NCBI RefSeq assembly: GCF_018771565.1
Contig: NZ_CP076326.1
Location: 1,798,001 to 1,862,000 of the forward strand
Length of the DNA: 64,000 nt
Source of the DNA: Thermoflexus hugenholtzii
Lineage (GTDB): Bacteria; Chloroflexota; Anaerolineae; Thermoflexales; Thermoflexaceae
Reading direction: 5' to 3'
Below, piece by piece: positions 9,110 to 18,077 of this stretch. Position numbers and translations under genes: made by a program. The stretch's first letter is position 1. Each line of letters begins with the position of its first letter. The notes beneath the pieces are model-generated. The model worked only from the letters and a program-made list of their open reading frames with translations. It searched no databases and was not told the origin of the DNA.

Positions 9110-10043
9110 CGCGGAGGACGGAGCGCCACCGGTGATCCTGCGCCTGATCCCCCAGATCCTCTTCCACGATCTGACCCCGGTCCTTCTGGCGATCGCCGCG
9201 GGCTGGCTTCTGGGCCGCTACCTGGATGTGCCTTCCCATCCGGCGGCCCGCCTCTCCTTTTACATCCTGAACCCCTCCCTGGTCTATATGTCTCTGGTCC
9301 GCTCGGACATCAGCGGCGTGGAGCTGTTCCGGTTCCTGGGCTTCGCCGCCTCCGTGCCTTTCGTCGCGGGAGGCTTCGGCCTGCTCCTCAGCCTGGCTCT
9401 GGGCCTCTCCGCCGCGGAGCGGACCGCCCTGATGCTCACGGCGATGTTCGTGAACGCCGGCAGCTACGGGCTGGGGGTCGTGCAACGGGCCTTCGGAGAT
9501 GCCGCCCTGGCCCGGGCGGTGCTGTATTTCATGACCAACAACGTCCTGCTCAACACGTTGGGGGCCACCCTGGCCCTGCATGGCGGAGGGGGCTGGAGCT
9601 GGAGACGGCTGCTCTCCATCCCCACCCTCTACGCGGCCCTCGCCGCCGCCCTGGTGCGCTGGAGCGGCTGGCATCCCCCGGAGCCCATCGAGGCCGGGAT
9701 CGCCCTGCTCAGCCGCGGCGCGATCCCCGTCCTCCTCCTGGTGCTGGGGCTGGAGCTGGCCCGCATCCGCCTGGAGGATCGACGTCGGCTCATCGGGCTC
9801 GGGGCGCTGGTGCGCCTGGTCGGGATCCCTCTGATCGCGATCCCCCTGGCTCGCCTCTGGGGGCTGGAGGGCCCAGCCTGGCAGGCCGGGATCCTGGAGA
9901 GCGCGATGCCGGCGGCGATCTCCAACGTGGTGATGGCCATGGAGTTCGGGATCTACCCGCGGACCATCGCCGGCATCATCTTCCTCTCCACCCTGCTCAG
10001 CCCGCTCACCCTCAGCATATGGATCGCCTGGCTGCGAGGGTAA
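9087..10043 (+). CDS. AEC (auxin efflux carrier) family transporter
   Basis: This integral membrane protein has about ten helices in two five-helix halves, as in the AEC/BASS-related transporters that export organic anions. The first helix begins at about residue 17. A GTG at 9132 (residue 16), with GGAGGA thirteen bases upstream, is a credible alternative start; the ATG at 9087 overlaps the HEAT-repeat gene by 23 bases. Conserved helix-breaking prolines and the GLELARIRLEDRR and ESAMPAAISNVVMA stretches fit the family. The substrate is unknown. It is followed after four bases by the metalloprotease gene. Confidence 0.8.
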   Translation: MRRGDGIDAEDGAPPVILRLIPQILFHDLTPVLLAIAAGWLLGRYLDVPSHPAARLSFYILNPSLVYMSLVRSDISGVELFRFLGFAASVPFVAGGFGLLLSLALGLSAAERTALMLTAMFVNAGSYGLGVVQRAFGDAALARAVLYFMTNNVLLNTLGATLALHGGGGWSWRRLLSIPTLYAALAAALVRWSGWHPPEPIEAGIALLSRGAIPVLLLVLGLELARIRLEDRRRLIGLGALVRLVGIPLIAIPLARLWGLEGPAWQAGILESAMPAAISNVVMAMEFGIYPRTIAGIIFLSTLLSPLTLSIWIAWLRG

Positions 10044-10047
10044 GGCC

Positions 10048-11229
10048 ATGAAGCAGGCCCTCCTCGGATTCGTCCTGCTGCTCCCGATCTTCGCCCGCCC
10101 CCTCCAAACCTCAACCCCTGCGGGAACGTTCCCCGGACGGGCGACAGTGGAATACACCTTCGGCCAGCGCATGCGCTTCGTCCTGGAGGGCGAGGGCCTT
10201 CCGGCCATCTCCGAGGCCATCCTCTACTACACGATGCCGGGGATGGAAACGCCCTACCGGGTGCGCCGGACCCTGGAGGCCTCCGACGGCCTGCGCGTGA
10301 TCTACGAGCGGGATCTGCGCCGGGAACCCCTCCCGCCGTTCGTCCCCATCACCTTCTGGTGGGAGGTGCGGGAGGATCCCGGGGGATGGCGCTCCACGGA
10401 GCCCCAGACCTTCCGGTATCTGGACAACCGGGTGGCCTGGCAGACCCTGAGCGCCGGCCCCTTGCGGCTGCACTGGCACGCCGGGGACCCCGGGCTGGCC
10501 CGCTCTGTCCTGGAGCTCGCCCGCCGGAGCCTGGAGCGGATCGGGGGGCCTCTGGGGTATTCCGCGCCGGAGCCCATCGATCTCTTCTGGTATGCGGATC
10601 CGGAGCTGGCGCGGGCGGCTTTCCGGCTGGCCGGCCTGGAGATCGAAGGCGAGGTTCGACCCCGCTGGCGCGCCGTGATCCTGATGGCCTCCCCCGACGG
10701 CGCGGGGCTGGAGGCGTTGCGCCGCGCCATCCCCCATGAGCTCACCCACGTTGTCCTCCACGACCTGGCGGGCGGACAGCCCCTCCCGGCCTGGCTGGAC
10801 GAGGGATGGGCGGTCTGGAGCGAGGGGCTGCCGGATCCGGCGCTCCTGCGCGCCCTCCAGGAGCCCCGCCTGGAGGGCGTGTCCCTGATCGGCCTGTGTG
10901 GGGATTTCCCCACGGATCCCCTGCGGGCCCGGCAGGCCTACGCCCTCGCAGGCGCCACCGTTCGTTATCTCCACGATCGCGAGGGGATCGGAGGGCTGCG
11001 GGGGTTGCTGGAAGCCTACGCCCAGGGCCTCTCCTGCGAGAGCGGCGTCCGCCGCGTCCTGGGGCGGTCCCTGGATCGCCTGGAGCGGGAGGTGGAGGCG
11101 GCGCTGCGCCCGCAACCGCCCGGGCGCGCTGTCCTGGAGGGGTTGGGCCCGTGGCTCTTGCTCTTCCTGCTGATGAGCCTGGGCCCCTTCTCCCTCCTGC
11201 TCGGAGGGCGGTCTTCATCCGCCCGGTGA
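10048..11229 (+). CDS. Peptidase MA-like zinc metalloprotease, membrane-anchored
   Basis: The 393-residue product has a signal peptide at about residues 1-20 and a C-terminal membrane helix (about 365-385). The zinc-site motif HELTH lies at residues 230-234, and the third ligand is probably E252 in LDEGWAVW, which gives the HExxH...E gluzincin pattern of the MA-like family. The N-terminal 130 residues look like a beta-rich domain. It should therefore be an extracytoplasmic protease held at the membrane. The gene starts four bases after the AEC transporter stop, implying an operon, and its last 15 bases overlap the convergent DinB-like gene. Confidence 0.8.
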   Translation: MKQALLGFVLLLPIFARPLQTSTPAGTFPGRATVEYTFGQRMRFVLEGEGLPAISEAILYYTMPGMETPYRVRRTLEASDGLRVIYERDLRREPLPPFVPITFWWEVREDPGGWRSTEPQTFRYLDNRVAWQTLSAGPLRLHWHAGDPGLARSVLELARRSLERIGGPLGYSAPEPIDLFWYADPELARAAFRLAGLEIEGEVRPRWRAVILMASPDGAGLEALRRAIPHELTHVVLHDLAGGQPLPAWLDEGWAVWSEGLPDPALLRALQEPRLEGVSLIGLCGDFPTDPLRARQAYALAGATVRYLHDREGIGGLRGLLEAYAQGLSCESGVRRVLGRSLDRLEREVEAALRPQPPGRAVLEGLGPWLLLFLLMSLGPFSLLLGGRSSSAR

Positions 11230-11709
11230 GCCCCTCCGGGCGGCGCGCCAGCGCTCGATGTCGACGCGGTGCTCCGCATCGTGCTCGTAAGTCTCCGAGG
11301 CGATGAGCTCCCACAGGGGTCCCGCAAGGCCGGGGAAGCGTCCGGGCTGTGTGAGATCCGCATCCGAGAAACGCTCCAGGCGCCTCAACAGCTGCTGGAA
11401 CGTCCCGTGGAAATCGGCCAGCACCCGCTCCAGCGGGCGGTCCTTCTGCTCCCGATAGATGCGCGCGTTCAGCGCGTCCACCTCCGCCGGGGAGAGTTCC
11501 AGGTCTTTCGGACGCCGACCCTGCTCCAGCTGGAAGAGGGCCGTGATCAGGCGGCCCTGCCAGACGGCCAGATGGGCCAGGATGTCCTTGACCGTCCACT
11601 CCCCAACCACCGGCACGTCGGTCATCTCCTCCGGGGAGAGCCCCTCAAGGGCTTGCAGCAGACGTTCCCGCTCCTCGTGAATCCGGCGGATCAGCGCGGC
11701 TTTGTCCAT
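11215..11709 (-). CDS. DinB/DfsB-like four-helix protein
   Basis: The start at 11709 is preferred because GGGAGG lies five bases upstream; an in-frame ATG at 11751 is less likely. The 164-residue product has the DinB-superfamily four-helix pattern, with WTVKDILAHLAVWQ near residues 38-51 and a second histidine cluster YEHDAEHRVDIERW near the C-terminus. The latter fits the metal triad or ClbS/DfsB-type site. Proteins of this superfamily are damage-inducible or thiol-dependent metalloenzymes. The exact reaction cannot be inferred. Confidence 0.7.
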   Translation of the reverse strand: MDKAALIRRIHEERERLLQALEGLSPEEMTDVPVVGEWTVKDILAHLAVWQGRLITALFQLEQGRRPKDLELSPAEVDALNARIYREQKDRPLERVLADFHGTFQQLLRRLERFSDADLTQPGRFPGLAGPLWELIASETYEHDAEHRVDIERWRAARRGSPGG

Positions 11710-11844
11710 CGGCGCCTCCCGGACGTCTCTCCGGGTAGAGGATAGCCTCATCTTCGGCGCAGGGGAAGGACGCTGAGGGGGAAGGATTGCCGCCCGGATC
11801 CCGCCGGGCTATCATCGAGCTGGAGACCGTCAGGAGGCTCGGGG

Positions 11845-12255
11845 ATGATCCGCGAGGTGGAGATTGAAGGCTTCAAATCGATCCGGAAGCTCCGCACGGT
11901 CATCGATGAGGATCCGGCCAGCGCTCAGCCTTCCTACCTCCGGAACGCCCGGCTCATCGAGGAAAACCATGGCGTTCGGGTGCTGGAGGATCCACAGCGC
12001 GGCCATCGGATCCTCATGTTGTGTCCCCGGCTGGAGGGCTGGATCCTGCAAGTCGCGCGGCGAAACGGCATCCGGCCGGAGGACCATCGACTCTCCCCTG
12101 ATGAGGAAAAGCTCCACGAGGAGATCAACCTCCGCCCGCAGAGATTCGAGGATTTGATCCGAGGGCTTTTGGAGCGGAAGTGCCCCGAGCTCGATTACCT
12201 GAGGCGATGGATCCGTGCGGGGTGGGAAGGAGCAACCGGACCGCGAGCCCTATGA
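11845..12255 (+). pseudogene. Chimeric remnant: AAA15-type ATPase start fused to its companion protein
   Basis: The first 17 residues (MIREVEIEGFKSIRKLR) match the first beta strand of AAA15/SMC-like ATPases, which is normally followed about 15 residues later by a Walker A loop. Here no Walker A follows. Instead the frame runs into a segment with LIEENHGVRVLEDPQRGH and LCPRLEGWILQVARRNGI, which resembles the small partner protein encoded beside such ATPases. The simplest reading is an internal deletion that removed most of the ATPase gene and joined the remains in frame. The rest of the 136-residue frame is intact, so it could still be expressed. A GGAGG site precedes the ATG. The module type is inferred from family resemblance only. 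Confidence 0.5.
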
Positions 12256-13050
12256 GGGCGGGCGAGGCGGCTGCTCCTCGGAGGGGGCGGAGCGGGCGAG
12301 CTGGCCGAGGACGGCGAGAGCCCGCGGGGGGCGTTCCAGGATGGCGCGCAGGTGATGGCCGATGAGCTCGCCGATCTCCCGCAGGGTCTCCGCCCGCAGG
12401 GGGGCCGTCCGGAAGGCCGGGTAAGGCGTCCGCAGGATGAAGCGCATCCCTTTCAGCGCCGCGCGGCTCAACGGGTAAGCCCCCGGCGCGCCCCGGGCGC
12501 ACCGCGGGCAGAGGACGCCGCCGCGCCGCGGATCGAACCCATACGGGCCCCGCTCTTCCCGCAGCGGTTCCCCGCAGCCCACGCAGAACTCCACCTGAGG
12601 CCGGAACCCCGCGATCTCCAGGAGATGCAGCTCGTAGTAGCGGATGACCCGCTGGGGATCCTCGCCGCCGTCCAGGCGGTCCAGGGTGTCCGACAGCAGG
12701 CGATAGAGGGCGCGGCTCTCCTCCCCTTCGGGGGCGAGGGCCTCGGCCAGCTCCGCCGCGTAGTGAGCCAGGGCGCTGCGGTCCAGGTCCTCCCGCAGAT
12801 GGGGATGGGGAGCGATGACCTCCGCCTGGCTGATCACATCCAGCTCCCGCCCCCGGGCCAGGAGCAGGGAGGTCCGCATGAAGCGCTCCAGGTGGCCGGC
12901 CTTGCGGCTTCGGATCTTGCGGACCCCCTTGGCCAGCGCGCGGTGCTTCCCGAGCTCCGGCGTCAGCAATACCAGGAGCCGGTCCGCCTCGCCGAAATCG
13001 ACCCGTCGCAGGATGATGGCCTCCGTGCGATACAGGCGTTCCCGATTCAT
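12250..13050 (-). CDS. recO: DNA repair protein RecO
   Basis: The 266-residue product begins with the RecO OB-fold signature (YRTEAIILRRVDFGEADRLL; then the LTPELGKHRALAKGVRK segment). The helical domain follows, with a zinc-binding pair of CxxC motifs (FCVGCG and LCPRC) near residues 160-200. RecO loads RecA onto SSB-coated gaps with RecR and anneals strands. The ATG overlaps the stop of the cold-shock gene by four bases, so it is the last gene of the HD-LysM-CSD-recO operon. Its 3' end touches the chimeric remnant gene by six bases. Confidence 0.93.
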   Translation of the reverse strand: MNRERLYRTEAIILRRVDFGEADRLLVLLTPELGKHRALAKGVRKIRSRKAGHLERFMRTSLLLARGRELDVISQAEVIAPHPHLREDLDRSALAHYAAELAEALAPEGEESRALYRLLSDTLDRLDGGEDPQRVIRYYELHLLEIAGFRPQVEFCVGCGEPLREERGPYGFDPRRGGVLCPRCARGAPGAYPLSRAALKGMRFILRTPYPAFRTAPLRAETLREIGELIGHHLRAILERPPRALAVLGQLARSAPSEEQPPRPPS

Positions 13051-13487
13051 CCGGAGCCTTCCCGGAGGATGCCCGCTTCGGGATCCCGCTCCGCCGAAGC
13101 GGAAGCCTGCGTCGCCGCGACGGGGGTGACGCGGACGGCCTGGGGCCCCTTCGGAGTCACCTCGACCTCGAAGGTGACCGGCTGGTTGGCCTCCAGGACC
13201 AGCCCGGGGCGGACGATCCCCGTCCGGTGGAAGAAGATCTCGGTGCCGTCCTCGCAGCGGATGAAGCCATAGCCCTTCTCGGGGCTGAACCACTTCACCC
13301 GCCCCTCATAGACCTGCCCGGGCTCCAGCTTGCGCTTCGGTCGCGCCGCCTCCGCCCGGCACTTCGGGCACATGGTGGGCTCCACCAGGGGCTGGCCGGC
13401 CTCCACCATGCGCCGCTGTTCCGTCACCGTAAACACAAAAGGTCGGCCGCACTTCTCACACGTCAACAGCTTGTCCGCGAAAGGCAT
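13047..13487 (-). CDS. Zinc-ribbon plus cold-shock domain protein
   Basis: The 146-residue product has an N-terminal zinc ribbon (C10, C13, C40, C43 in CEKC and CPKC) followed by a cold-shock domain. RNP1 is KGYGFIRC at residues 71-78 and RNP2 is EIFFH at about 83-87. The C-terminal tail of about 30 residues is low-complexity. The fusion suggests a nucleic-acid-binding protein distinct from classical 7-kDa CspA. GGGGGAG lies seven bases before the ATG. The gene is coupled to recO by a four-base overlap. Confidence 0.88.
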   Translation of the reverse strand: MPFADKLLTCEKCGRPFVFTVTEQRRMVEAGQPLVEPTMCPKCRAEAARPKRKLEPGQVYEGRVKWFSPEKGYGFIRCEDGTEIFFHRTGIVRPGLVLEANQPVTFEVEVTPKGPQAVRVTPVAATQASASAERDPEAGILREGSG

Positions 13488-13530
13488 CGCGCGCTCCCCC
13501 TTATGCGGGATGGAAGCGATCGGAATCCCT

Positions 13531-14679
13531 TCATCCCCCTCCGGGGCTGGGGGTGGAAGGGACCTCGCCAGGGCTCCAGCGGAAGGTCCGGGCGGCCGCC
13601 GGGCCGGCCGGCTCGAACCGCACCGTTCCATCCGGCTCCACCACCCGCCGCACCACCTGAACGGTCCAGCGGAAGATATAGGGGCCCGCTTCCCCTTCCA
13701 TGGCCGATCGGAGGAGGGAAGCCGGGATGTGCCAGGCGGTGGCCCGGGTGCGGAAACGGCCGATCTCCACGCCGTCCTCCCGGAACAGCCGGACCTCATA
13801 CATCTCGCTGGGCTCGAGCAACCCGACGGACGCCCACTGGACGAGGACGGGCAGCCCGGCTCCTTCCACCCGGGCGCCATCGGGCGGGCTGAGCAAGGGC
13901 GGCGGCGGATAGGTCGGCACCGGCGTGGGGGTCGGGGTGGGCGTCGGGCCGGGGGCCGGTGTGGGCGTGGCCAGGGGGATCACCAGGGTCTGCCCGGCCT
14001 GGATCCGCTCCGGGTTCCCGATGCCGTTCGCCGCCTGGATGGCCTGCATGGAGACCCCGTAGCGCTGGGCGATGGCCAGCAAAGTCTCCCCCGGCTGCAC
14101 CACGTGGAGGATCTTATCCGGCCGCGGCGTGGGAGACGGGGTCACCCCCGGCGGGAGCGTCGGGGTGGCCAGGATCGGCGTCGGCGTGTAGACCGGGATC
14201 CTCAACACCTGCCCGACGACGATGAGATCCCCCGAGAGGTTGTTCAAACGCCGGATGTCGTCCACCGTGACCCCATAGCGCTCGGCGATGTAGAGCAGCG
14301 TCTCCCCGGCCTGGACCTGGTGCTCCAGCGGTGGGATCGGGGTGGGAGTGAGCGTGGGCGTCGGCGTAACGGTGGGCCGGGGCGTGGGGGTGGCGGTGGG
14401 GGTGAAAGGCGTTCCGGTGAGGGTGGGCGTCGGGCGGGCCATCGCCGCCCGCGCCATCCGCCAGGCCAGCCCACCCACCGCCAGGAAGAGCAACACAACC
14501 AGCACGAACCCCAGAAGGGCCGATCGCCAGGGGATCGGCGGCTCGGGCTCCGGCTGGAGGGCCTCCGGTGGGATCGTGAGATCCGCCCCGCACCGCCAGC
14601 AGGTGCGGGAGCGGCGGGAAACCGGCATCCCGCATGTCGGGCACCGCCGGAAGAGTCCGGAGCTGCGGGCTTCGCTCAT
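13531..14679 (-). CDS. Zinc-ribbon, single-pass membrane protein with two LysM domains
   Basis: The ATG at 14679 overlaps the upstream HD-domain stop by four bases. Domain order in the 382 residues is: a cytoplasmic zinc ribbon (C13, C16, C27, C30), a membrane helix (about 52-72), a Thr/Pro stalk, LysM 1 (about 118-161), a second stalk, LysM 2 (about 190-235), a third stalk, and a fibronectin-like beta domain of about 120 residues. A cytoplasmic zinc ribbon joined to an extracellular LysM module is typical of Chloroflexota. It implies a sensor or scaffold linking wall glycans to the cytoplasm, which is an inference. Confidence 0.78.
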   Translation of the reverse strand: MSEARSSGLFRRCPTCGMPVSRRSRTCWRCGADLTIPPEALQPEPEPPIPWRSALLGFVLVVLLFLAVGGLAWRMARAAMARPTPTLTGTPFTPTATPTPRPTVTPTPTLTPTPIPPLEHQVQAGETLLYIAERYGVTVDDIRRLNNLSGDLIVVGQVLRIPVYTPTPILATPTLPPGVTPSPTPRPDKILHVVQPGETLLAIAQRYGVSMQAIQAANGIGNPERIQAGQTLVIPLATPTPAPGPTPTPTPTPVPTYPPPPLLSPPDGARVEGAGLPVLVQWASVGLLEPSEMYEVRLFREDGVEIGRFRTRATAWHIPASLLRSAMEGEAGPYIFRWTVQVVRRVVEPDGTVRFEPAGPAAARTFRWSPGEVPSTPSPGGG

Positions 14680-15254
14680 CGCGCCGATCCATCCAGGCCC
14701 AGGATGGGGGCGATCCCCTGCATGGCCTCCAGGACGCGGGCCACATGCTCCTCCAGGGGCACCCCCAGCTCCGCCGCCCCCCGCTCGATGTCCGCCCGGT
14801 TCACCCCGGCGGCGAACCGCCGATCTTTCCATTTCTTGAAGATCGAGTCCACGGTCACGCTATACAGGCTGCGGTCGGGCCGGACCAGGGCGACGGCGGT
14901 GATGAGGCCGGTCAGCTCGTCCACGGCGAAAAGCGCCTTGTCCCGCCGGGTGACCCGGGGGACGCCGGTGACTTCGGTGGCGTGGGAGAGGATGGAGCGG
15001 ATGATGTCCTCCGGCCATCCGCGCTCCCGAAGGATGCGCGCCCCCTGGTTAGGGTGGCCGTCGGGGGCGACGTTCGGGTAGCGTTCGTAGTCGAAATCGT
15101 GGAGGAGCCCGACCAGACCCCAGGACTCCTCATCCTCTCCGAAGTAGCGGGCGTAAGCCCGCATGGCCGCCTCCACGGCCAGCATGTGCCGCCGCAGGTT
15201 CTCACTTTGAGTGAACTCGCACACCAGCGCCCACGCGTCCTCCCGGGTGGGCAT
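14676..15254 (-). CDS. HD-domain hydrolase
   Basis: The 192-residue product has an HD-superfamily metal site: H23 (RRHMLAVE), H52-D53 (LLHDFD) and a later histidine in LSHATEV plus D in AVDELTGL. This metal pattern and length fit the stand-alone HDIG-related metal-dependent phosphohydrolases. The substrate is unknown. It is the first gene of the operon leading through the LysM and cold-shock genes to recO. The chosen ATG follows a purine-rich GGAGGTGGAAGGG. Confidence 0.8.
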   Translation of the reverse strand: MPTREDAWALVCEFTQSENLRRHMLAVEAAMRAYARYFGEDEESWGLVGLLHDFDYERYPNVAPDGHPNQGARILRERGWPEDIIRSILSHATEVTGVPRVTRRDKALFAVDELTGLITAVALVRPDRSLYSVTVDSIFKKWKDRRFAAGVNRADIERGAAELGVPLEEHVARVLEAMQGIAPILGLDGSAR

Positions 15255-15624
15255 CGTCCCTTCCACCTCCGATCCGGATCGCTTCCTCTTTTCCTGAATT
15301 TCCTCCAAACTTCCCACCCTGTCAACATCACCGCGCGGCCCGGGTCCGTTTTGGGCATAGGCGAATCGGCGGGCTTCCGGCTGGATCGCCTCCGGTGCCT
15401 GGGATCTCCGCTGAATCGCGGGGCGAAAACGGCGGCCTCGCCCAAAAAACGGGGGAGCCCTGGCGGCGCCGCCAGGGCTCCCCCGCCCGGGAGACCATCG
15501 GATCCACCGTCCGCACCTCGATCCTTCAGAAAGCCATGACCCGCTGGCGGCGCCGGGGGGACGAGCCGTCCCGCCCCCGCCCGCCTGGCGGTCCGGCCTC
15601 GGTTTCAACGGGAGGGCGACGGGG
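15255..15624. other. Intergenic stretch with a long palindrome, no gene
   Basis: This 370-base gap separates two co-directional minus-strand genes. It contains the terminator described separately and a second G/C-rich segment downstream of it. No credible open frame was found. Confidence 0.7.
15444..15484 (-). terminator. Rho-independent terminator for the 2-hydroxyacid dehydrogenase gene
   Basis: Positions 15451-15484 are a perfect 34-base palindrome (17-base arms meeting at GGCGGC/GCCGCC). On the minus strand the stem is followed by G then six T residues (15449-15444). It lies 141 bases past the stop of the dehydrogenase gene. Confidence 0.8.
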
Positions 15625-16614
15625 TCAGCCTGCGGCCCGTTCGTAGACCTCCGGGTTCACACAATAGGGGAGCCGCTCGCCCCGGAGGCCGGCCAGCACG
15701 TTCAGGGCCGCGATCTCCGCCATGCGGTTCCGCGTGGTCACCGTCGCGCTGCCGATGTGGGGGACCACAATGCAGTTCGGCAGCTGGAGGAGCGGATGAT
15801 CCGCCGGGAGGGGCTCCGGATCCGTGACGTCGAGGGCGGCGGCGAAGATCCGCCCCTCCTTCAGGGCCTCGTAAAGGGCCTCCGTGTCCACGATAGGGCC
15901 CCGGGCGGCGTTCACCAGGACGGCGGTGGGCTTCATCTTGGCGAAGGCCTCCCGGTTGATCAGGCGATAGGTGCTTGGGTTGAGATCTGTGTGGATGGTG
16001 ATGAAATCGCTCTCCCGGAGGAGGGTGTCCATGTCCACGAAGGCGGCCCCGAGCTCGGCTTCCGCGGCCTCGTTCCGGCGGACGTCGTGATACAGGATGC
16101 GCATGTTGAACCCTTTCGCCCGACGGGCCACCGCCGTCCCGATCCGCCCCATGCCGATGATGCCGATGGTTGCCCCGTAGACGTCCTGGCCCAGCAGGAG
16201 CAGGGGGCCCCAGGTGATCCAGCGGCCCTCCCGCACGTAATCGATGGCTTCCCGGATGCGCCGGGCGGCGGCCAGCAGCAGCGCCCACGTGAGGTCCGCT
16301 GTGGCCTCGGTGAGGACCCCGGGGGTGTTCCCCACGGGGATGCCCCGACGGGTGCACTCGGCCACATCGATGTTGTCGAAGCCGACGGCCATGTTGCTGA
16401 CCACCTTCAGGCGCGGCGCGGCGTCCAGCAGCTCCGCGTTGACCTTCTCGGTCAACAGGCAGAGGAGGCCGTCGGCATCGGCCACTTCCTTCAACAGGAT
16501 CTCGCGGGGGACCGGGAGATCGCTGTCCCAGACTTTGATCTCCGCATGCTCCCGCAGGACCTCAAAGGCCCGTTCCGGGATGCGTCGCGTGATGTAAACC
16601 TTGGGACGGGTCAT
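15625..16614 (-). CDS. D-2-hydroxyacid dehydrogenase (glyoxylate/hydroxypyruvate reductase type)
   Basis: The 329-residue product carries the NAD(P)-binding signature GMGRIG in its middle. The catalytic residues of the D-isomer dehydrogenases are in place: Arg in [10 protein letters not shown], Glu in DVTDPEPLP and His in PHIGSAT. The [11 protein letters not shown] and [12 protein letters not shown] blocks are typical of GyaR/GhrB-like glyoxylate reductases. It probably reduces glyoxylate or hydroxypyruvate in the cytoplasm. GGAGG is seven bases before the ATG, and a strong terminator follows. It appears to be monocistronic. Confidence 0.9.
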   Translation of the reverse strand: MTRPKVYITRRIPERAFEVLREHAEIKVWDSDLPVPREILLKEVADADGLLCLLTEKVNAELLDAAPRLKVVSNMAVGFDNIDVAECTRRGIPVGNTPGVLTEATADLTWALLLAAARRIREAIDYVREGRWITWGPLLLLGQDVYGATIGIIGMGRIGTAVARRAKGFNMRILYHDVRRNEAAEAELGAAFVDMDTLLRESDFITIHTDLNPSTYRLINREAFAKMKPTAVLVNAARGPIVDTEALYEALKEGRIFAAALDVTDPEPLPADHPLLQLPNCIVVPHIGSATVTTRNRMAEIAALNVLAGLRGERLPYCVNPEVYERAAG

Positions 16615-16693
16615 CGGAGACCTCCGCTGGCGTGAGATAGGGTCATGGGCTCGGACACGGCCCGGGCTGTCGTCGTCCGTCCTCGGCGGCCCC

Positions 16694-16909
16694 TTAGCCA
16701 ACGCCCCCGCTCTCCAGGGCGTCCACCGCCTGATCCACCAGCTCGACCAGCTCCTCCCATTCCTCCTCAGTCAGGTGGATGGAGACGTTGCCCAGCTCCA
16801 GATGGAAGAGGGACTGGCCGTCGTCGCCGGTGCTGCGCCAGACGGCGAAATGCTCCGTCTCCGCCAGCGTTTCCATCGCGAACTCATCCCCCGGCTCGTC
16901 CATCACCAT
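16694..16909 (-). CDS. Small acidic protein, unknown function
   Basis: The start at 16909 is chosen because AAGGAG lies seven bases upstream; an ATG at 16933 is in frame but has no ribosome site. The 71-residue product is acidic, with a predicted beta-rich first half ([19 protein letters not shown], then VSIHLT) and an amphipathic helix ([18 protein letters not shown]). No family was recognised. It sits alone between two longer minus-strand genes. Confidence 0.6.
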   Translation of the reverse strand: MVMDEPGDEFAMETLAETEHFAVWRSTGDDGQSLFHLELGNVSIHLTEEEWEELVELVDQAVDALESGGVG

Positions 16910-17006
16910 GGCAGGGCTCCTTTCGAGATTCATTAAGGTTTCGGGTCTTCCTCATGAAGGGATCGCCGGCTCAGCCGGGATCCTGCCCGCCTGTCCGCCG
17001 CCGGGC

Positions 17007-18047
17007 TCAGGCGGTCTCTTCCTCCTCTTTACGCCACGCCGCCAGGTCCAGGGTGAGGCGGCTGAAGAAGCTGTTGGGCGGCAGCGCGCCGCTGCCATAC
17101 TCCAGCTCCACCACGCGGGCCTGAAGCCGGAGGCCCTGGGTTTCCAGCTCCACGATGGCCCCGGGGGAGGCCAGCACCAGGTCCCCCTTCTGCCGCAGGC
17201 GGGCCTGAAGGGCGGTGTCCCGATAGGCGTGCTCGCTGGCCAGCACCTTGGTCACGGTCTTGATGTCGTTCTTGTCGAAGAGCCAGACCTCGAAGGCGGT
17301 CACCTTGGCCGGGTCCCCAACGCCGATGGTCTCGGAGATCCCCACGCCGAACTCGCCCAGGAACTCCCCGTTGGGCAGCTCAATGGGGAAGGAGAGGTCG
17401 AAGTGATCATCCCCCAGCTTGTAGGTCACTTGCCGTTGCGCCAGGGGAGGCGCCCCGACGGCCGGATAGGCCTCGATGGGCGCCGGCGGCTCGGGGGCGG
17501 CCGGGGTTCGCATCGGGCCAGCCGGAGCCGCCGCCGCGGGGGCGGGCGTCAGGCGCCGCGGGACCGCCTGGGGGGTTCGACGGCGCAGGAGGAAGAAGGC
17601 GATCCCGAGGAGGATCAGGCCGGCCAGCCCAACGATACAGTAGGACGGGATCCCACCCCGGGCGGGCGCGGGAGGCGCGGGGGCCTGCTCCCAGGCCGCG
17701 GCCAGTTGCTCCATCGCGGCGCGGCGGGCGGGATCCGTCTCCTGGGCGGCCAGGTTGCGAATCTCCCGGGCGGCGTCTCGGGGGTTCCAGCGCTGGCCCA
17801 GCCAGCCCGCGCTCTCCTCCACCCGCAGAAAACCCGCCCGGGTGGCGTCCGCCAGCAGGCGCAGATAGTTCGCCCGGTAATCCACCCGCAGATCCACGGG
17901 GGCGGCGTCCGTCCACTCCACCGGGGCGATATACCAGCCATAGATCAGCCCGAGGGCCAGGCCGGCCAGGAAGAGGGCTCCTCCGATGAGCAGCCTCTGA
18001 CGGTAAGGTCGGAGCAGGATCTCGACGGCCTGCAGGATCGTTCCCAC
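17007..18047 (-). CDS. Two-helix membrane protein with C-terminal beta domain, unknown function
   Basis: The start is GTG at 18047, preceded by GGAGG. The 346-residue product has a membrane helix at about residues 19-40, a helical extracytoplasmic segment, a second helix (about 134-154, LVGLAGLILLGIAFFLL) and an Ala/Pro-rich linker. The C-terminal domain of about 140 residues (YKLGDDHFDLSFPIE onward) is presumably cytoplasmic. No enzyme motif was found. It lies just downstream of the M24 peptidase gene and is probably co-transcribed with it. Confidence 0.62.
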   Translation of the reverse strand: MGTILQAVEILLRPYRQRLLIGGALFLAGLALGLIYGWYIAPVEWTDAAPVDLRVDYRANYLRLLADATRAGFLRVEESAGWLGQRWNPRDAAREIRNLAAQETDPARRAAMEQLAAAWEQAPAPPAPARGGIPSYCIVGLAGLILLGIAFFLLRRRTPQAVPRRLTPAPAAAAPAGPMRTPAAPEPPAPIEAYPAVGAPPLAQRQVTYKLGDDHFDLSFPIELPNGEFLGEFGVGISETIGVGDPAKVTAFEVWLFDKNDIKTVTKVLASEHAYRDTALQARLRQKGDLVLASPGAIVELETQGLRLQARVVELEYGSGALPPNSFFSRLTLDLAAWRKEEEETA

Positions 18048-18077
18048 GGCGGACCTCCTTCCGGATCTTGGGGGACG

